A stretch of DNA of 64,000 nt, taken from assembly GCA_013399695.1 (NCBI GenBank), contig VXAU01000756.1, forward strand, positions 328,331-392,330, written 5' to 3'. A program made the position numbers and the translations under genes. The notes under the pieces were generated by a model, which was not told the origin of the DNA, did not search any database, and was given only the letters and a program-made list of their open reading frames with translations. Origin of the DNA: Formicarius rufipectus. Taxonomy: Eukaryota; Chordata; Aves; Passeriformes; Formicariidae. Below, one piece after another: positions 37,074 to 49,135 of the stretch (its first letter is position 1; each line of letters starts with the position of its first letter).

Positions 37074-39628
37074 CTATTGAGGTACAATAATTTTTCAAGA
37101 AGTAGCAACTCTTCTGCCTGCACTGATGACTCTTTTTTTGCCCCACAAGGCTTCTGCTCTGAAACCCCTCCTAGCAAAATAGTCTCACAGGTCCCTGGGA
37201 CCTACCCAGCTCCTTATCCCTGAGAGTGGGCTGTGCTGGCAACCCTGTGGGGTGGGCTGGGGAGCCAGGCTGTAAGGGCACAAGACCTGTGATGAAGCTA
37301 TATGTTAGCTCTGCACTCCCTTTCTTACAATCCCAAAATATGTGGTGACTTTTTAGCTATTTCCCACTCCCAGCAAGCTGGAGATGACTGATTTTGCATG
37401 ACGGTTGAAAACCTCTCTTGAAGTCTATTTCCCAAATCCTTCAAGAAAGATGCAGGGGTAAGAGATGTTAAAGGGAGATATATTTCTTTGGGGTTTCTTA
37501 ACATCAATCATGTATTTTCTGAATGAAAACTGCTGTATAGTGACATTTATGGCATTGGCATTATGTGTCTGACATCCTATGGTGTAGCAATTCCCTTAGA
37601 AAAGCCTTGTGTGTCTGGAAAGTATTTCCTTCCTCCAAGTCTTTAATAGGCAGCAGTTGCTCGATGCTTGAGCAGACACATTGAATTCTTTATGTTGTCA
37701 TTCACCAGGAAGCTCTTAGAGGCACCAAACAGCTTTGAGTGGTGCCTCCTAAACTGCTGGCACACCAGATCTTTTGTGCTTTCCCACTAAATGGGAAGAT
37801 TAGCGAAGTCCAGGTAGGGCTGGTTTTTCTTCTCCAAAAGGAAGGTGGTTTGTAGCAGGGAAACCAAATCCTTCCATCAGTTTTGGAATGTTGAAGAGGA
37901 AGCTGTGACTCTGAGCTGTCTCTTTCCAGCAGAAACTCCTCCTTGCACAGCACGCCCCCTTTCCTTGCATAATGCTGGTAGACTAGTCTAGATGTGACTC
38001 CTCTCTGGCAAGAAGTGTCTTCAATCCTGGTAAATGGGGTGAAGGGATAACTAGAGACTCAGCTCTAATTAGAGAAGCCTTAGCTTCACTCCCTCTAAAT
38101 AGACTTCAGGAGGAATCTGGCATTTTCAGGGCAGGGCAGAAAGAAATCTGAATTTCTAGAGGGTTTTCAAGCTTAATTAGATCTTGCCTGTCTTTTCAGG
38201 TGTCAAAGGGATGAAGAGGTGATTTGTGAGCAACGTCTTGAGCCTGACTGCTGGGAGGGCCAGGGCTGGGGGGAGCAGGGCAGCAGAAAGTTGCTCAACA
38301 GGAATTGGGGTCTGCCAGCTGTTTGAAGCCCTTTCTGTGTTTAAATGGGATATAAAAATGGTGAAAATGTTCATGGTTGTGGTTTCTTAGTAAAAATTGC
38401 CAGTCTACCAAAAATCCACGTAACTGATAAATTCTTAGGGATTTTGCTGCCTGGGTCTGTTTATGGGGTTTTGATCTACAGAAAGGAAAAAAATCTCTAA
38501 ATTTTTTGTTCTGACAAAATAAATGTGTCTGGTTTGTTATAAAATAAATGCATCATTATTCTTGTATACTTTTTCTTGACACAGTACCATCTTAGCCAGC
38601 TGCAGTTTTTAACACTGAGCTGAAATATGTGCTATAGGTCCATTTGAGACTGATCATGTGGGGTTAACCTGACCTACAACCCATATTTAGGAATACTCCT
38701 TGATTTAAAGAAAAAATTTTTGTCCTGTACACCACTTCAGTTGGTTGTGTATTTCTATTCGTTTCTGAGTAAGCAAATGTGTGAAATTCAAAACAGGACT
38801 GTTGACAGCTGTTGTACTGATCAAGGAATAGTGAAACCCACTGGCTCTGAAAATAACCATTTAACATCTTTCTGCACTTATGAAGGCTGGCAATGGACAG
38901 CCTGAGGCCCAGATGCAGCCTGAATGCTTTTTTACTGATATATTTCAGTGTAAGATTATTTTTGTCCATTAAAGTAGCTAAGTTGGATATCATGGCTTGC
39001 TTGGCTAGAAGTAAACCCAAACTACTGTACACTGTTTGGTATGTGATGCAGCTTCTGTAAGTACTGAATACATCAAAAGTTTCTGGTAAACTATGTATTC
39101 AAATGCAAAACACAGATAAAAATATAAAATACTACAAAATTATTCCTTTTTTTTTTTTTAAGGAAAACCTAACAGAGTTGGTGGGAAAAACAGAATATAA
39201 AGGATTTAAAAGAGAATAAAGAGGTCCACCACACTTCTGGTGGTGAGACCCTGTTTCAGGTGGGTCACCTGCATCTCCAGGTGCAATTGTCCCCATCATG
39301 GGCTGTCGGCTTCTTTGCAGCAGTCACTCTCATGCTTCTGCCCACCTGCCAGCATTTCAGATCCTTTCTCTACTATTTTTGAGAAAGATACAAAAGATCT
39401 AAAGGGCCAACATGTGAAATCTGCCAGTGCATCATCTCCTCTCCTGTCTTTGTCCCTGGCATAGCCCTGATATAGCAGTGGGGCAGGAAGAGTGGTAGTG
39501 ACTTACTTTTTGTTGTCTGATGTCTTCTCTGGATAACTCCCAGATACCCCAGAACAGATATTGCCCTGTGCTTTGCAAAGGATACAAGCCCAAGAAGGTT
39601 ACTGTATTTACTGACAGGTTGTCCCTGA

Positions 39629-40200
39629 TATCACAGAACCACAGAATATGCCGAGTTAGAAGGGACCCACAAGGATCATCAACTTTGACCCTTAGTCCTG
39701 CACAGGACCATCCCCAAGAGTCACACCATGTGCCTGAGAGTGTCATCCAAACACTTCTTGAGCTCTGTCAGGCTTGGTGCTGTGAGCACTGCCCTGGGGA
39801 GCCTGTTCAGTGCCCAGCCACCCTCTGGGGAAAGACCCCTTTTTAAATATCCAACCTAAACTACCCCTGACACAACTTCAGGCCATTCCCTCACATCCTG
39901 TCCCTGGTCACCACAGAGAAGAGATCAGTGCCTGCCCCTCCTCTTCCCCTCATGAGGAAGCTGTAACTGCAGTGAGGTCTCCCCTCAGTCTCCTCTTCTC
40001 CAGCAGAACACACCAAGTGCCCTCAGCAGCTCTTCATACACTTCCCCTCAAGGCCCTTCACCATCCTCATTGCCCTCCTTTGGACACTCTCCAGTAGCTT
40101 AATGTCTTTCTTATATTGTGGTGCCCGAAACTGCAAACAAGATTCAAAGGGAGGCACAAGCATTTGAAGGTGTAAAGTGACCTCTTGATCCTGCCCACTC
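39629..40200 (-). mobile_element. CR1 LINE fragment, 3' end, inverted
   Basis: The plus strand shows the reverse complement of a CR1 3' end. It opens with ATCACAGAACCACAGAATAT and GAGTTAGAAGGGACCCACAA, followed by antisense ORF2 C-terminal phrases such as GGTCTCCCCTCAGTCTCCTC, TTCCCCTCAAGGCCCTTCAC, CCTTTGGACACTCTCCA and GTGGTGCCCGAAACTGC. On the minus strand the fragment runs from the late ORF2 region into the 3' UTR. It is 5'-truncated and diverged from its subfamily in the last 60 bases. The plus-strand frames at 39520-39846 and 39810-40097 are antisense artefacts of it. Confidence 0.95.
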
Positions 40201-43200
40201 TAAAGACTCTTCTGGAAAAGATCCTTTAATTTCAGAGGTGCCCTAACCCGAGTGCTCTGCTGGGTGGCTCCCTCACCCCTTGCAGATGGCTGTGCACATC
40301 ACAGAGCGTGCTGTTAACCACAGGCACACCAGTAAATGCCAGGAAGCTAAACAAAATGGTATCGGGCTGAGTCTGCAGTGCCACAGGACTTGTTGGGGTC
40401 TGGATCCTGAGAAGGCTGTGACAGCATCCCAGCTGATGCCCAGTCCCTGCAAGGCAGAGAGAGCAGCAGGGCCAAGCAGGCAGGCTCTTGTTTCCTTGGG
40501 GGTTGTGACTTGCTGCCTGGGCTAGGGACATCCCTTCTGATGTTCCCACTAGGCCTAAAAAGAAAAGCTGGCCCATCATGCTGGGGTGAGCTGGGCTGGC
40601 CCAGGGGAAGGAGTCAACACCTTAAATATAGCACTTTCCAACTTTCACTCTGCCTTAAGTAAAGGGAAGATGATCAAACAAGGACTCGCGGTGCTTTTTG
40701 TTTCTGTTTTCCTAGTTCAAAACATGTCTATGTTTAGAATTATATTTTTAAGGCCTTAAAAAGTGATGCTGTCAAATCTTTTAACTCTCCCTTGTGGGCA
40801 CCAACAGTGTACCTTCATATATTAGAGTTGCTCCTTTTTGCTTTTGCTATTGTTGCTTAAACCTCCCTGTTCACAAATTGTGCCCCTTCATTTTCTGACA
40901 TGCTATTTCCCTTCCCTGCCAACCAGCTCCCCCCCTTTCCCTTGCCTGTGCCCCAGTTGTGGTGGGTGCTATTGTGCAGGGCACCCGTGCTCAGCTCCTG
41001 CTTCTCCATTCTTCTGCCCTGCTCTAGGAGATCATGGTTTCAAGATGCCAGTGTATCCCAGAGAAGGGAACCCTAGTGAAACCTCGTTTCACTGAATTAA
41101 AACAATGTGGAAGCAAAACGCTCTTTAACAAGGAGGACATTCAGAAAATCCCAAATTTTCTGAGAAGTAAGAGCCCTTTTAACGTGTCTTGTGCATTAAA
41201 ACTTGTATGGAATTTGAAGAAACTAAGTGTATCAGCTTCTTGGTTGAACTGGACTGACATGACTGAAGTTAAACTAATTTGCACCAGCTGAAGGGCTGGG
41301 CATTTCTGTGCAGGAGTGAAATGGCCTCACCAAAATCCCATGCCCAAAGGCAGCCCCTTCCAGGAGGGGTGTTAAGAGAGCCTGTCCAATGCAGCCATAG
41401 CTGCAAGCAGCCCTTCCCTCCCTAAAGGCTTCCTCGTACCCTTAATTACAAGCAATTGGATCTCATACTACAAAGTTGTTAGAAGCAAACTTTGTAAATG
41501 TGCATTGTCATGGAGACAGTATAGATCAGCTGAAGGACCATATGGTTCTTTACTCCTTCGAGCTATCACTGGAAGGAGTAGACTGAGGAATATATTTAGT
41601 GTTTTCTTTTCAACGGATGACTAAAGATAAGGAAATAAAATTAGTTTGAGAAAATCCTCCTCCTTTCCTATGGGAAGTTGGCTGCTCTTTACTCTGCATT
41701 AGAAAAAATATTACTGAGATCTCTAGTTTTACAGCTGATCAATAACAAGCATTTTGGAAAGGTCATATTCAAGAGCCTCTCTTCACAATTGTACAAAGCA
41801 AAACAATTAATTTCTTTTTCTTTAAAATTGTATGAACTTGTTGCCTTTAAAAGTAGAGTCTGTGTGATTTTTTTTTATAGATAGACAAGTTTTCCTTAAA
41901 AGAAGACTCTTTGGACCATAACTATATGCTCAGATTCTCTTTAAGACCACTTCACTAGTTCCTGGCAAATGACAGCCTGGCTTCAGGGTCCTTCAGTAAC
42001 CACAAACGAGTTACTGCTGGCATTGGTGGAATGAGCAGTTCCCTGCAGCCCTGTAGACTTGACTCTTCCCTGACCTGGAAAAGCCTTTGGCAGCCCCTCT
42101 GCCCTTCTATCAAGAATGCTAGTTGCCTTAATAGTGGGGTTTGTCATGTGATTTAGTAGAGCATTGGTGGAAATAAGAAGGTCCTTTGTCTCACGAGATT
42201 GGAGAGAGGTCCATTGGGCTAAAATAAAGACAGTGACATTGCTGATGATATCACCATTTTTCAAGAAAACTTTGGTTTAGGGGAAAAAACACATTTTTAT
42301 CCAAGAAACAAACAAAAATAACATACAGTGATATTTGACTACCTTTAGGAACCCCGTTCACTGAAAACTGGACCACTGTAGCTCATAGGAGCTGGACAAT
42401 AAATGTTAAATTTTAGCAGGCAATTTTTGGCACAGAACAGCATTAGTATGTTCACCAGCTAATTAACAGTTTGAGCCCACAGCTCGCTGACTTTATGATA
42501 CCTGGGAGCAGAAAGGGCAGCCTGACTGCAGTGTCTCAGCTGGATTTACTTCAGGGAAAATGTTCCTGGTGCCAGGCTGAGCCTCATGTCTCCTCCTGGA
42601 GTGCAGGTGGAAGTGAAAGATAGGAAATTCTTTCCACCTGGTTGTGTGGTCTGCTTGGGAATAGTTATAATCCTCTCCATAATGTTATGGTTAGCATGGT
42701 ATCTTAGGAATTTCAGGGTTGATGCTCTGGGGTCTCTCTGAAAGCAAGAGCACAGGCAAATATGAAAGGAACACTGCCTGGGAGAGAAGCCTGGTGGCAA
42801 CACAGGAGGAGTCATATTGTCCAGGTCCCTTGATGCCCCTGGCTGACTGAAAAGGCTCTGACGTTTGGTTCTGGGGGGGGCAGCATTGCCTTTTAACTTT
42901 TTTCCGTATTTTTTCATGTTCAGCTAGACAGCAAATTGTCTCCTACAGGGAGCAGTGTCAGTCACATGGTGGTAGGAGATTGCATGAATATTTGAGAATA
43001 TAATTGGCAGCTGGGCTAGGCAGCGTGAAGAGAAAGGAGGTATATTAATAGGAAAGGAGTTTGGCTGCAGTTTTTTAGACATTGGGAGGCTTTGTTTCCT
43101 GATGTTCTTGCTGTTTTACTGGCAGGTATGCAGCCTGGGTCCAGAGGAAAGGGCCCAGGAGAAAGATGCCCAAAACTGCTTTCTGCTTCCCTCCTTTGTG

Positions 43201-43924
43201 TCCGTGGTCCTAAGTGAGCTATTACTCTGGGTGAGATCCTGTTTTCCTGGCCAGGCATGGGTCTATCAGATTGGAGGTGAGGGGTGGGGGGGTGGGAAGA
43301 TATGCACAAATTTGGCTGTGATTAAGCAAATACAAATTTGACTTCACAGGTAACAAAAGGATTGCGACATTCTTCTACCTTCTGCCTCAAATCCTTACCC
43401 ATTTTGCACTCGGAAGGCTTATTTTAACACAAAACTATCTATTTTGGTTTAAATTGTGCCATGGAGTGCTAAACCAGAACATTAAATGGGACATTCATAA
43501 GCCTGCAAAGTCGAGCCAAAAGAGAGGAAAGGGTTGAATTAACACAGCCAAACAGCTGAAGTTCGGCAAAAATTCCAGCTTCTGAAAACCGGTGTCTTTA
43601 ATGGGGCATATTGAACTGCTCCTTAACAGGGGAATGCTATACACAAAAAAATGCACATCTTATGTGACATATAACATAACTTGACAGTTTTAACCATGTG
43701 TATAATTAGTGATATTGACTTGGTAACAGTGAGAATGACTTTTTGCTGGCACTTCATCCCATTAAATTGAATCTTTCCCAAGGAGGAAAATCTAGGAGGC
43801 ACTAGTCAGTCACTGACTCACTATCAGCTGCCTCCTTGCTAAAGCCTGAATGTATTCCATAGTAAGTTATTTGTCACAGTGACTCAGCATTGTAGGCTCC
43901 TTTTTAATTTCTCTCTCTCACCAC
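40201..43924. other. Unique non-coding DNA
   Basis: No recognised gene. A canonical G-quadruplex motif lies at 43281-43296. CpG-retaining sequence begins near 43510-43600 (AGTCGAGCC, GTTCGGCA, AACCGGTG). The frame at 42546-42917 (-) has no domain I can identify. Confidence 0.45.
43281..43296 (+). other. Potential G-quadruplex
   Basis: G4-T-G7-T-G3. The G7 run can be split into two G3 blocks with a one-base loop, giving four G tracts with loops of one base, which is a stable class by the usual pattern. Confidence 0.6.
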
Positions 43925-44235
43925 AGAGCCAAGAAAATCTCCCACCTCCCCATGCCGTATGCTACTGAGATAGCAGTTTGTATCATCGGCCAAAGGATAA
44001 CATATTTAAATGTATGCAAGGAGCCTTATAAGGGCATTAACACTTGCCTCCAGGTTGGACGTCATGATGGCGAGCCAAGGAAGAGGCACCAATAATAGAT
44101 TCCTTGTGTTTCTACATGCCACAGTGACTATTTGTGCCATTCGTGGGAAACTGAGTGATATGCCAGACGGCGAAGTGTTTCATTTACCCAGAGTCATGGG
44201 GGTTGATCTGAGTGAGTCTTCACTCAGACATGCAG
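43925..44235. promoter_or_regulatory. Candidate conserved non-coding element with CArG and CRE-like sites
   Basis: This block holds a perfect palindromic CArG box, CCTTATAAGG (44024-44033), the binding word of SRF, and a CRE-like GACGTCAT (44058-44065) 24 bases further on. CpGs are kept across the block (GCCGTAT, CATCGGCC, GGCGAGCC, ATTCGTGG, GACGGCGAAG). A 107-codon plus-strand frame (44010-44333) crosses it but has no recognisable domain, so I prefer a regulatory reading. Activity is inference from motif content. Confidence 0.3.
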
Positions 44236-44374
44236 CCCCATCCCTGGAAAGGTCAGCAAGCAGATCCTGCCAGCCCGGGGGCTGGCTGTGTGAAGGGGGT
44301 TGGGGACCAACCCTACTCCTCTGCCTTCATTAGGTAGCTCCCCTTCAGCCCAGAAAAGTCAATATTAAACGACA

Positions 44375-44485
44375 AGGACTCTGAGCTGTGGCACTGTTTG
44401 TGCCTTGGCTTGGACATCTCTACCTTGGTTTCCCCTATGTAAATTGGGGATGATGAGATGTACTTTCCTCTGCCAACTGCCCTGT
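44375..44485 (+). repeat. MIR-like ancient SINE relic
   Basis: The run CTTGGTTTCCCCTATGTAAA followed by TTGGGGATGATGAGATGTAC resembles the MIR core and 3' region (CTCAGTTTCCTCATCTGTAA, then AATGGGGATAATAATACC). The preceding sequence (GAGCTGTGGCACTG) is also compatible with MIR. It is old and short and encodes nothing. Recognition is from memory of the MIR consensus. Confidence 0.5.
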
Positions 44486-47400
44486 ATTCTCTGTATTGAA
44501 ATGCTGGTCCTGTTAATTGCAGGTGTTCCCCAGCTGGTGCCTCAAACTGGGGGGAGAAAATTATGTTGAGCCCAAATTCCTGCTTGGATTACATCATTCC
44601 CAAAACCACAGCTTCATCCAGAGAGGATGGCGGAGGACAACTGTGTGATGTGAAAAATGGCCAGTGGTGCCCATCATCATGAAGAAACGGAGAGAAGCAG
44701 AATAACGCTGCTGTTTCTCTCCGCTACCTGCTGAGCCAAACACTTTCTCATGGCATCATCTCATACTTACTCAAGTAATGACCTGCTTTCTTATTGTTTT
44801 ATCCCTCGGGCCATATTTGCCACAGGTCTAACCTGTGGAGAATTTAGAATTTAGGCAAAGAAGTCACATGCTTTTATACTGACTGAGAGATGTTATTTAT
44901 TCTGCTAGAAATTGGTCTGTGTTTAGCCAACATGGACAGGATGGGAACCAGACCAAATAATAAAGAGCTGCAGGGGGGAAAGGTGGGTCTTATTTGCAAA
45001 GTTTCTCAACAGTCTTAAGAAGGAGTGCATTGCCTAGGCCCCTTTTTTTTTTAATTTTTTTTTATTTTAGTCTAAACTAATATAAAGTACTCAAAGTTCA
45101 GTCAGAGTGAAGTTTGAATCCATTTCATCTGGCTTTTTGGTGCAAGAGTTTGGTTTTCAATTAAAAATTAAGACTGCTGAGATCCAAAGAAAAGCAGACA
45201 AAACCATTTCTGCTCTGCACCCTATGTGACAGGTGACAATCAAAAGGGGGACAAAAAAAAGGATTATTTGGGTTACAATGGTATTTGAATGCCTACAAAT
45301 GGAAGCCTGAACTACACTATCTCATTTCCAAAATGTTTTATGAAATCAATTATTCTTTCAGTTAGAAATGCACTTCACTCCCATGACAGAGTGATTCCAC
45401 AATAGGCAGCAGCATGTTCCCTCTGACCCGTTTGCTGACAGGTAGGAAAAGCACTGCACACCGGGAGTCTGGGAGTCCCTGTGTACAGATACACTTGTCA
45501 ATACAAAGAGGAGTCTGCACACAGTAACCCAAGCACTGTTTGTAACTCCATGGCCAGGAGTAAGCCTTTGACACCTGGAGAATGACTTATGCTCACCATT
45601 TGGGCTTCTTTGCTGGCCAGGCCAAGGGGAAGGGTGGATGTCTTTGTTCCTTTCCCTGATGGATTACAGCGCTTCAGCTGCTGGAATTTTAAGGACCACT
45701 TTCTGTGCTGACAGCTACAGACAGAGCTCTTGTGAATGATGTCATCCATCATGAAACCTCCCCAATCATCTCTGTGTAAGGATGTAGTGACCAGACAGCT
45801 CAGATGAGTTTTGCATATGCTGTTTTTCTCCTGAATCCTTCCATCTGCTCCTTCCTTGTTACTCAAGCATTTACCTGTGAAGGTATTTGCAGTGAGTACA
45901 AAGGTCAAGTTCAATAGTTCAGTTCCCTAGGAATTAAAAGCCAATGTTTACTTCACATCCCCTGGGATGGAAGGTGAGCCTGATGGAAGATACTCACTGA
46001 AAGGTCTATTCCCCAGACCCAGCCTTGTCAGAGAGGGGCAGTTATGAGCTTCAGGAAAAATCTTCCAAGGTTGAGAGAACAGTAAATAACATGTCAGGTT
46101 GCCTGAGCTCACCTGAATGGCAGCATGTGTGCATATATAGCTATAGGTGCAATGTGACACTGCTGCATTTTCCTATTCTTTATGTAGCACTCTTGGTGCC
46201 TGCGCAGGACACTACATGTTGCAAGGGTCAGGATATGTTGTACCACATTGGAGATTAAGAAGTGAAGAAAAACATATGAGGCTTGTTACTGAAATACCAA
46301 CTAAACCCTCCTGTTGGCTCCTAGGTCTTTAAAACATTAGAAATAGTCTAACAGCAGATCTTCGAACCTGTTGGCTTCCCAGGCTGTTTATTCATCCCCT
46401 TTTGGAGAGCAGGAAAACAGGCAAAATGTATATTTTCTCCAGATCAGAAGTGCAAAGCTGGTAAACAGTTTGGAGCATCACAGTCCACAGCACCAGCTGC
46501 TTTGTTGTATCTTTGCAAAACTCTACTCAAGTCACCAAGAATACCTTGACAATATCATCTTTTTTCTCTCTTTCAAACTCTCTGTCATCGCAAGAACCAT
46601 TGTCATTACTAAGAACCTTCTGTGATCAAAAGTCCCAGCTGAGGTGACATTTTCAAACTTGTCCATTTTTTTTTTTTAATCTTTCAGATGGAAATATATA
46701 AAGCTTAGGACCTAGCCATGTAAACAGTTGCCTTGTACATATAGAGGCAACACCACAGGAAATCCTTTTTCAAAGAAAATGATAGAATAGTTTCACATTG
46801 CTGTAGGAATTTATGCTGCTGACTTGTTACTTAGAAATGAAGAGAAAATAAAACTATCTGTTAGATACAGTTGTATTTTATATATGTAAAAATATTTTTA
46901 ACATTTTTCCTTGATAACTGAGTATAGCCACAGTAATGACTCAAAAGAAAGTCCTCATCTTTCCCATCAGTGATGGAAAAAATCACATCCTCAGAAATAA
47001 CACTCAGTCTTGCATTTGTGGTGGGTAGAGTGACCCATTGCAGAAGTGAAAGTAAAAGTAGGAATATTTTATACCAACATTTTGGGATAACATTCTGTAA
47101 GTTTCAGGTGAAGATATTTCCATAAAGAAACTTGAATGGTGATTCTGGCTACTGATGTTACCTCCCCAATAGATTCAAGCTCAAGAAAAAAATATCAGTA
47201 TTTCCCAGTAAAATGGTAAAATTATGCCATGATGGTTCTATAAAGAGCTGAAGCGGTTGAGTTCATCAAAACCCTCTTCCCCAAATGCTACGTTTCTTGT
47301 CACCCTTGAAAGAAAGTGGAGTCTAGTAGAAGAGTGTAATTCCAAACAGCCATAAGGCCTCAAGAGGGTTGCCTTTCTCAGGAGGTGAGTTTGTTGTTTG

Positions 47401-48780
47401 GTCTCCTGTGAGCTAGTGACAGCCCAGTCAACTATTGCAGAGTAGAAGTGGCAGCCTCCAGCAGCTCCAAGAGCAGTGACCCTCCTCCTTCCAAGTATTC
47501 CTCAGAGACAGCAAAGCAGACACCGCAGTAGCATAATGGGCTTCACATAGGATTTCATGTTCTCTCAGAAGAAAAGCATTGCCTTAGCAGCACTAGGTGT
47601 CCATTATCCCATATTAGCACTCAGCTCTACAGATTTGTGATGACAAAATGAGTATTGGCTTGTGAATATAACTGCTCTTGACTTTGCTTTCTACAAATAA
47701 CTGCAGGACATACAGTCAGAAAGCAAGTATTTGTGCTGTTTTTACAGCTCCTGAAAACTGAAATCAAACAGACCAAACAACTAGCCCTAAATTACCCTGA
47801 TGGGGCTCTGTAATGACCACTTCTGCAGCCATGTGGCTCAGTCCCTGCAGCAGGTATGGGCTGTCACATCCCAATTATTTGAGTATTTGCAGGCTGGAAA
47901 GGCTCACAGCTTTAAGTGACTAACATAGGACTGGAAAGGTGACATGATTGCCATGGAAATTCCTTTGAGGGTAGGAGGCAAGTATCACCTTTGCTGAAGC
48001 AGGTCAGCCTGGGAGAGGACACCACAGAAGGTTCCCCTGTACCTCCCTGCTCTATCCAGGGCAGGTCACACTGCTAAAATAAAATGCATTTCTTGATTTA
48101 TACAGAGGGTTGTGCAGTAGGAGATATGAAAACATTAATTATATCCCTCCTTCAGTTCATTCTCTTTATTTCTGAATGTAATCAGACCATGGTTGCTACC
48201 CATATTAATACTTTGCATCTTCTCTTCCTGAAAGGATCAAATCCATTTTTGTTAATAATCCCTCCAGAAATGTAGGTTTCTCTTGTCAGAGTTGGAGAAA
48301 CCAAGTCACAAGGATAAAAAGCTATTCACCTGCACATGTGAGTATCATAAGGGACAATAGAGCCCAGGTCCCTTCATTTCTAGCTGTACGCTCCCATCAC
48401 AAGTTTTGAGGGAAGCTTTCACTTTCCATGACATGTAGGGATTGCTGCTTGCAGACAGAACCCAGCTGGCCGTGGTAGAGGAGAAGTGCAGATGTGGAGG
48501 GAGTATCAGTCTTACGCAAAACACAACATGGACACAAAATATCATCTAAAACAGTGGAGTGGGGGGGTGGGGAAAGGTCTCTATGAAGGTGTAGCAGTGA
48601 AATGAAGTCATCATAGAGATATGTCTGCAGGGATGGGTGATGCTTCGTGGTCAATTGCTGCTTACAGGGTCCTAGCACTAAACTCTACACTTCTTCGTCA
48701 TGTCTGTGACAAAACAGGCAGCCCAACACTCAGAAAGGTAAGATTCCCTCAAATAGAGAAGGTCATACAGATGGACCTCT
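44486..48780. other. Unique AT-rich non-coding DNA
   Basis: No gene recognised. T-rich tract near 45043-45069. The frame at 45498-45914 (-) is open for 138 codons without a recognisable domain. A 22-base word at 45562-45583 is shared with the CR1 copy at 53550-53571. Confidence 0.45.
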
Positions 48781-49135
48781 CAGCCATTGAAAAGCTTTAA
48801 TTTCAGATTGATTTTTCCGTGGGTCAAACGTGGTTGCTCTTTCACACTTTTGTTCTGGGGAGCGTTTGGTTGTTCAACCCTTCACCATTAATGCCGTCAC
48901 TTTCTAATAAAAGCATTGATTTGTAGTTTTGTGTTGGGATGCCTAGGACAGCTGTCACTCTGCCCCAAAGTCATAAATCCTCATGGTCTTCCTCATCTGG
49001 CAGCCCTCTGTGATTAAAGCAGGAGCTTCTTGGAATGATGAATCATCGAGGCTCATAGGTATTCACTTGCCGTCTCACCGCTGCAGCCCACTCTGTGTTG
49101 TCCAGTCTCTGTTTGCCTGACATAAACAATAGATA
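48781..49135. promoter_or_regulatory. Candidate conserved non-coding element
   Basis: A complex block that keeps CpGs (TTCCGTGG, AAACGTGG, AGCGTTTG, TGCCGTCAC, CATCGAGG, GCCGTCTCACCGCTG). Words resembling developmental factor sites include CCATTAAT (homeodomain), AACAATAG (Sox) and AGATAAGA (GATA). No coding frame. Enhancer identity is inferred from composition and motifs only. Confidence 0.25.

Larger units (their letters stand above)
33721..39628. other. Unique non-coding DNA with one hairpin and one G/T tract
   Basis: No host gene recognised. Notable parts are the perfect inverted repeat at 35545-35578 and the G/T-rich tract at 36907-37073, each listed separately. Frames at 36766-37223 on both strands are products of the G/T tract. 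Confidence 0.5.

Noticed and set aside
36766..37223. Glycine/phenylalanine/valine-rich frames and lysine/asparagine-rich antisense frames
   Set aside because: They are direct translations of the G/T-rich simple tract.
39520..40097. Plus-strand frames of 95-108 codons
   Set aside because: Antisense of the inverted CR1 fragment; the true coding strand is minus and truncated.
45498..45914. 138-codon minus-strand frame as a gene
   Set aside because: No recognisable family or splice context; a length like this is expected a few times by chance in 64 kb.
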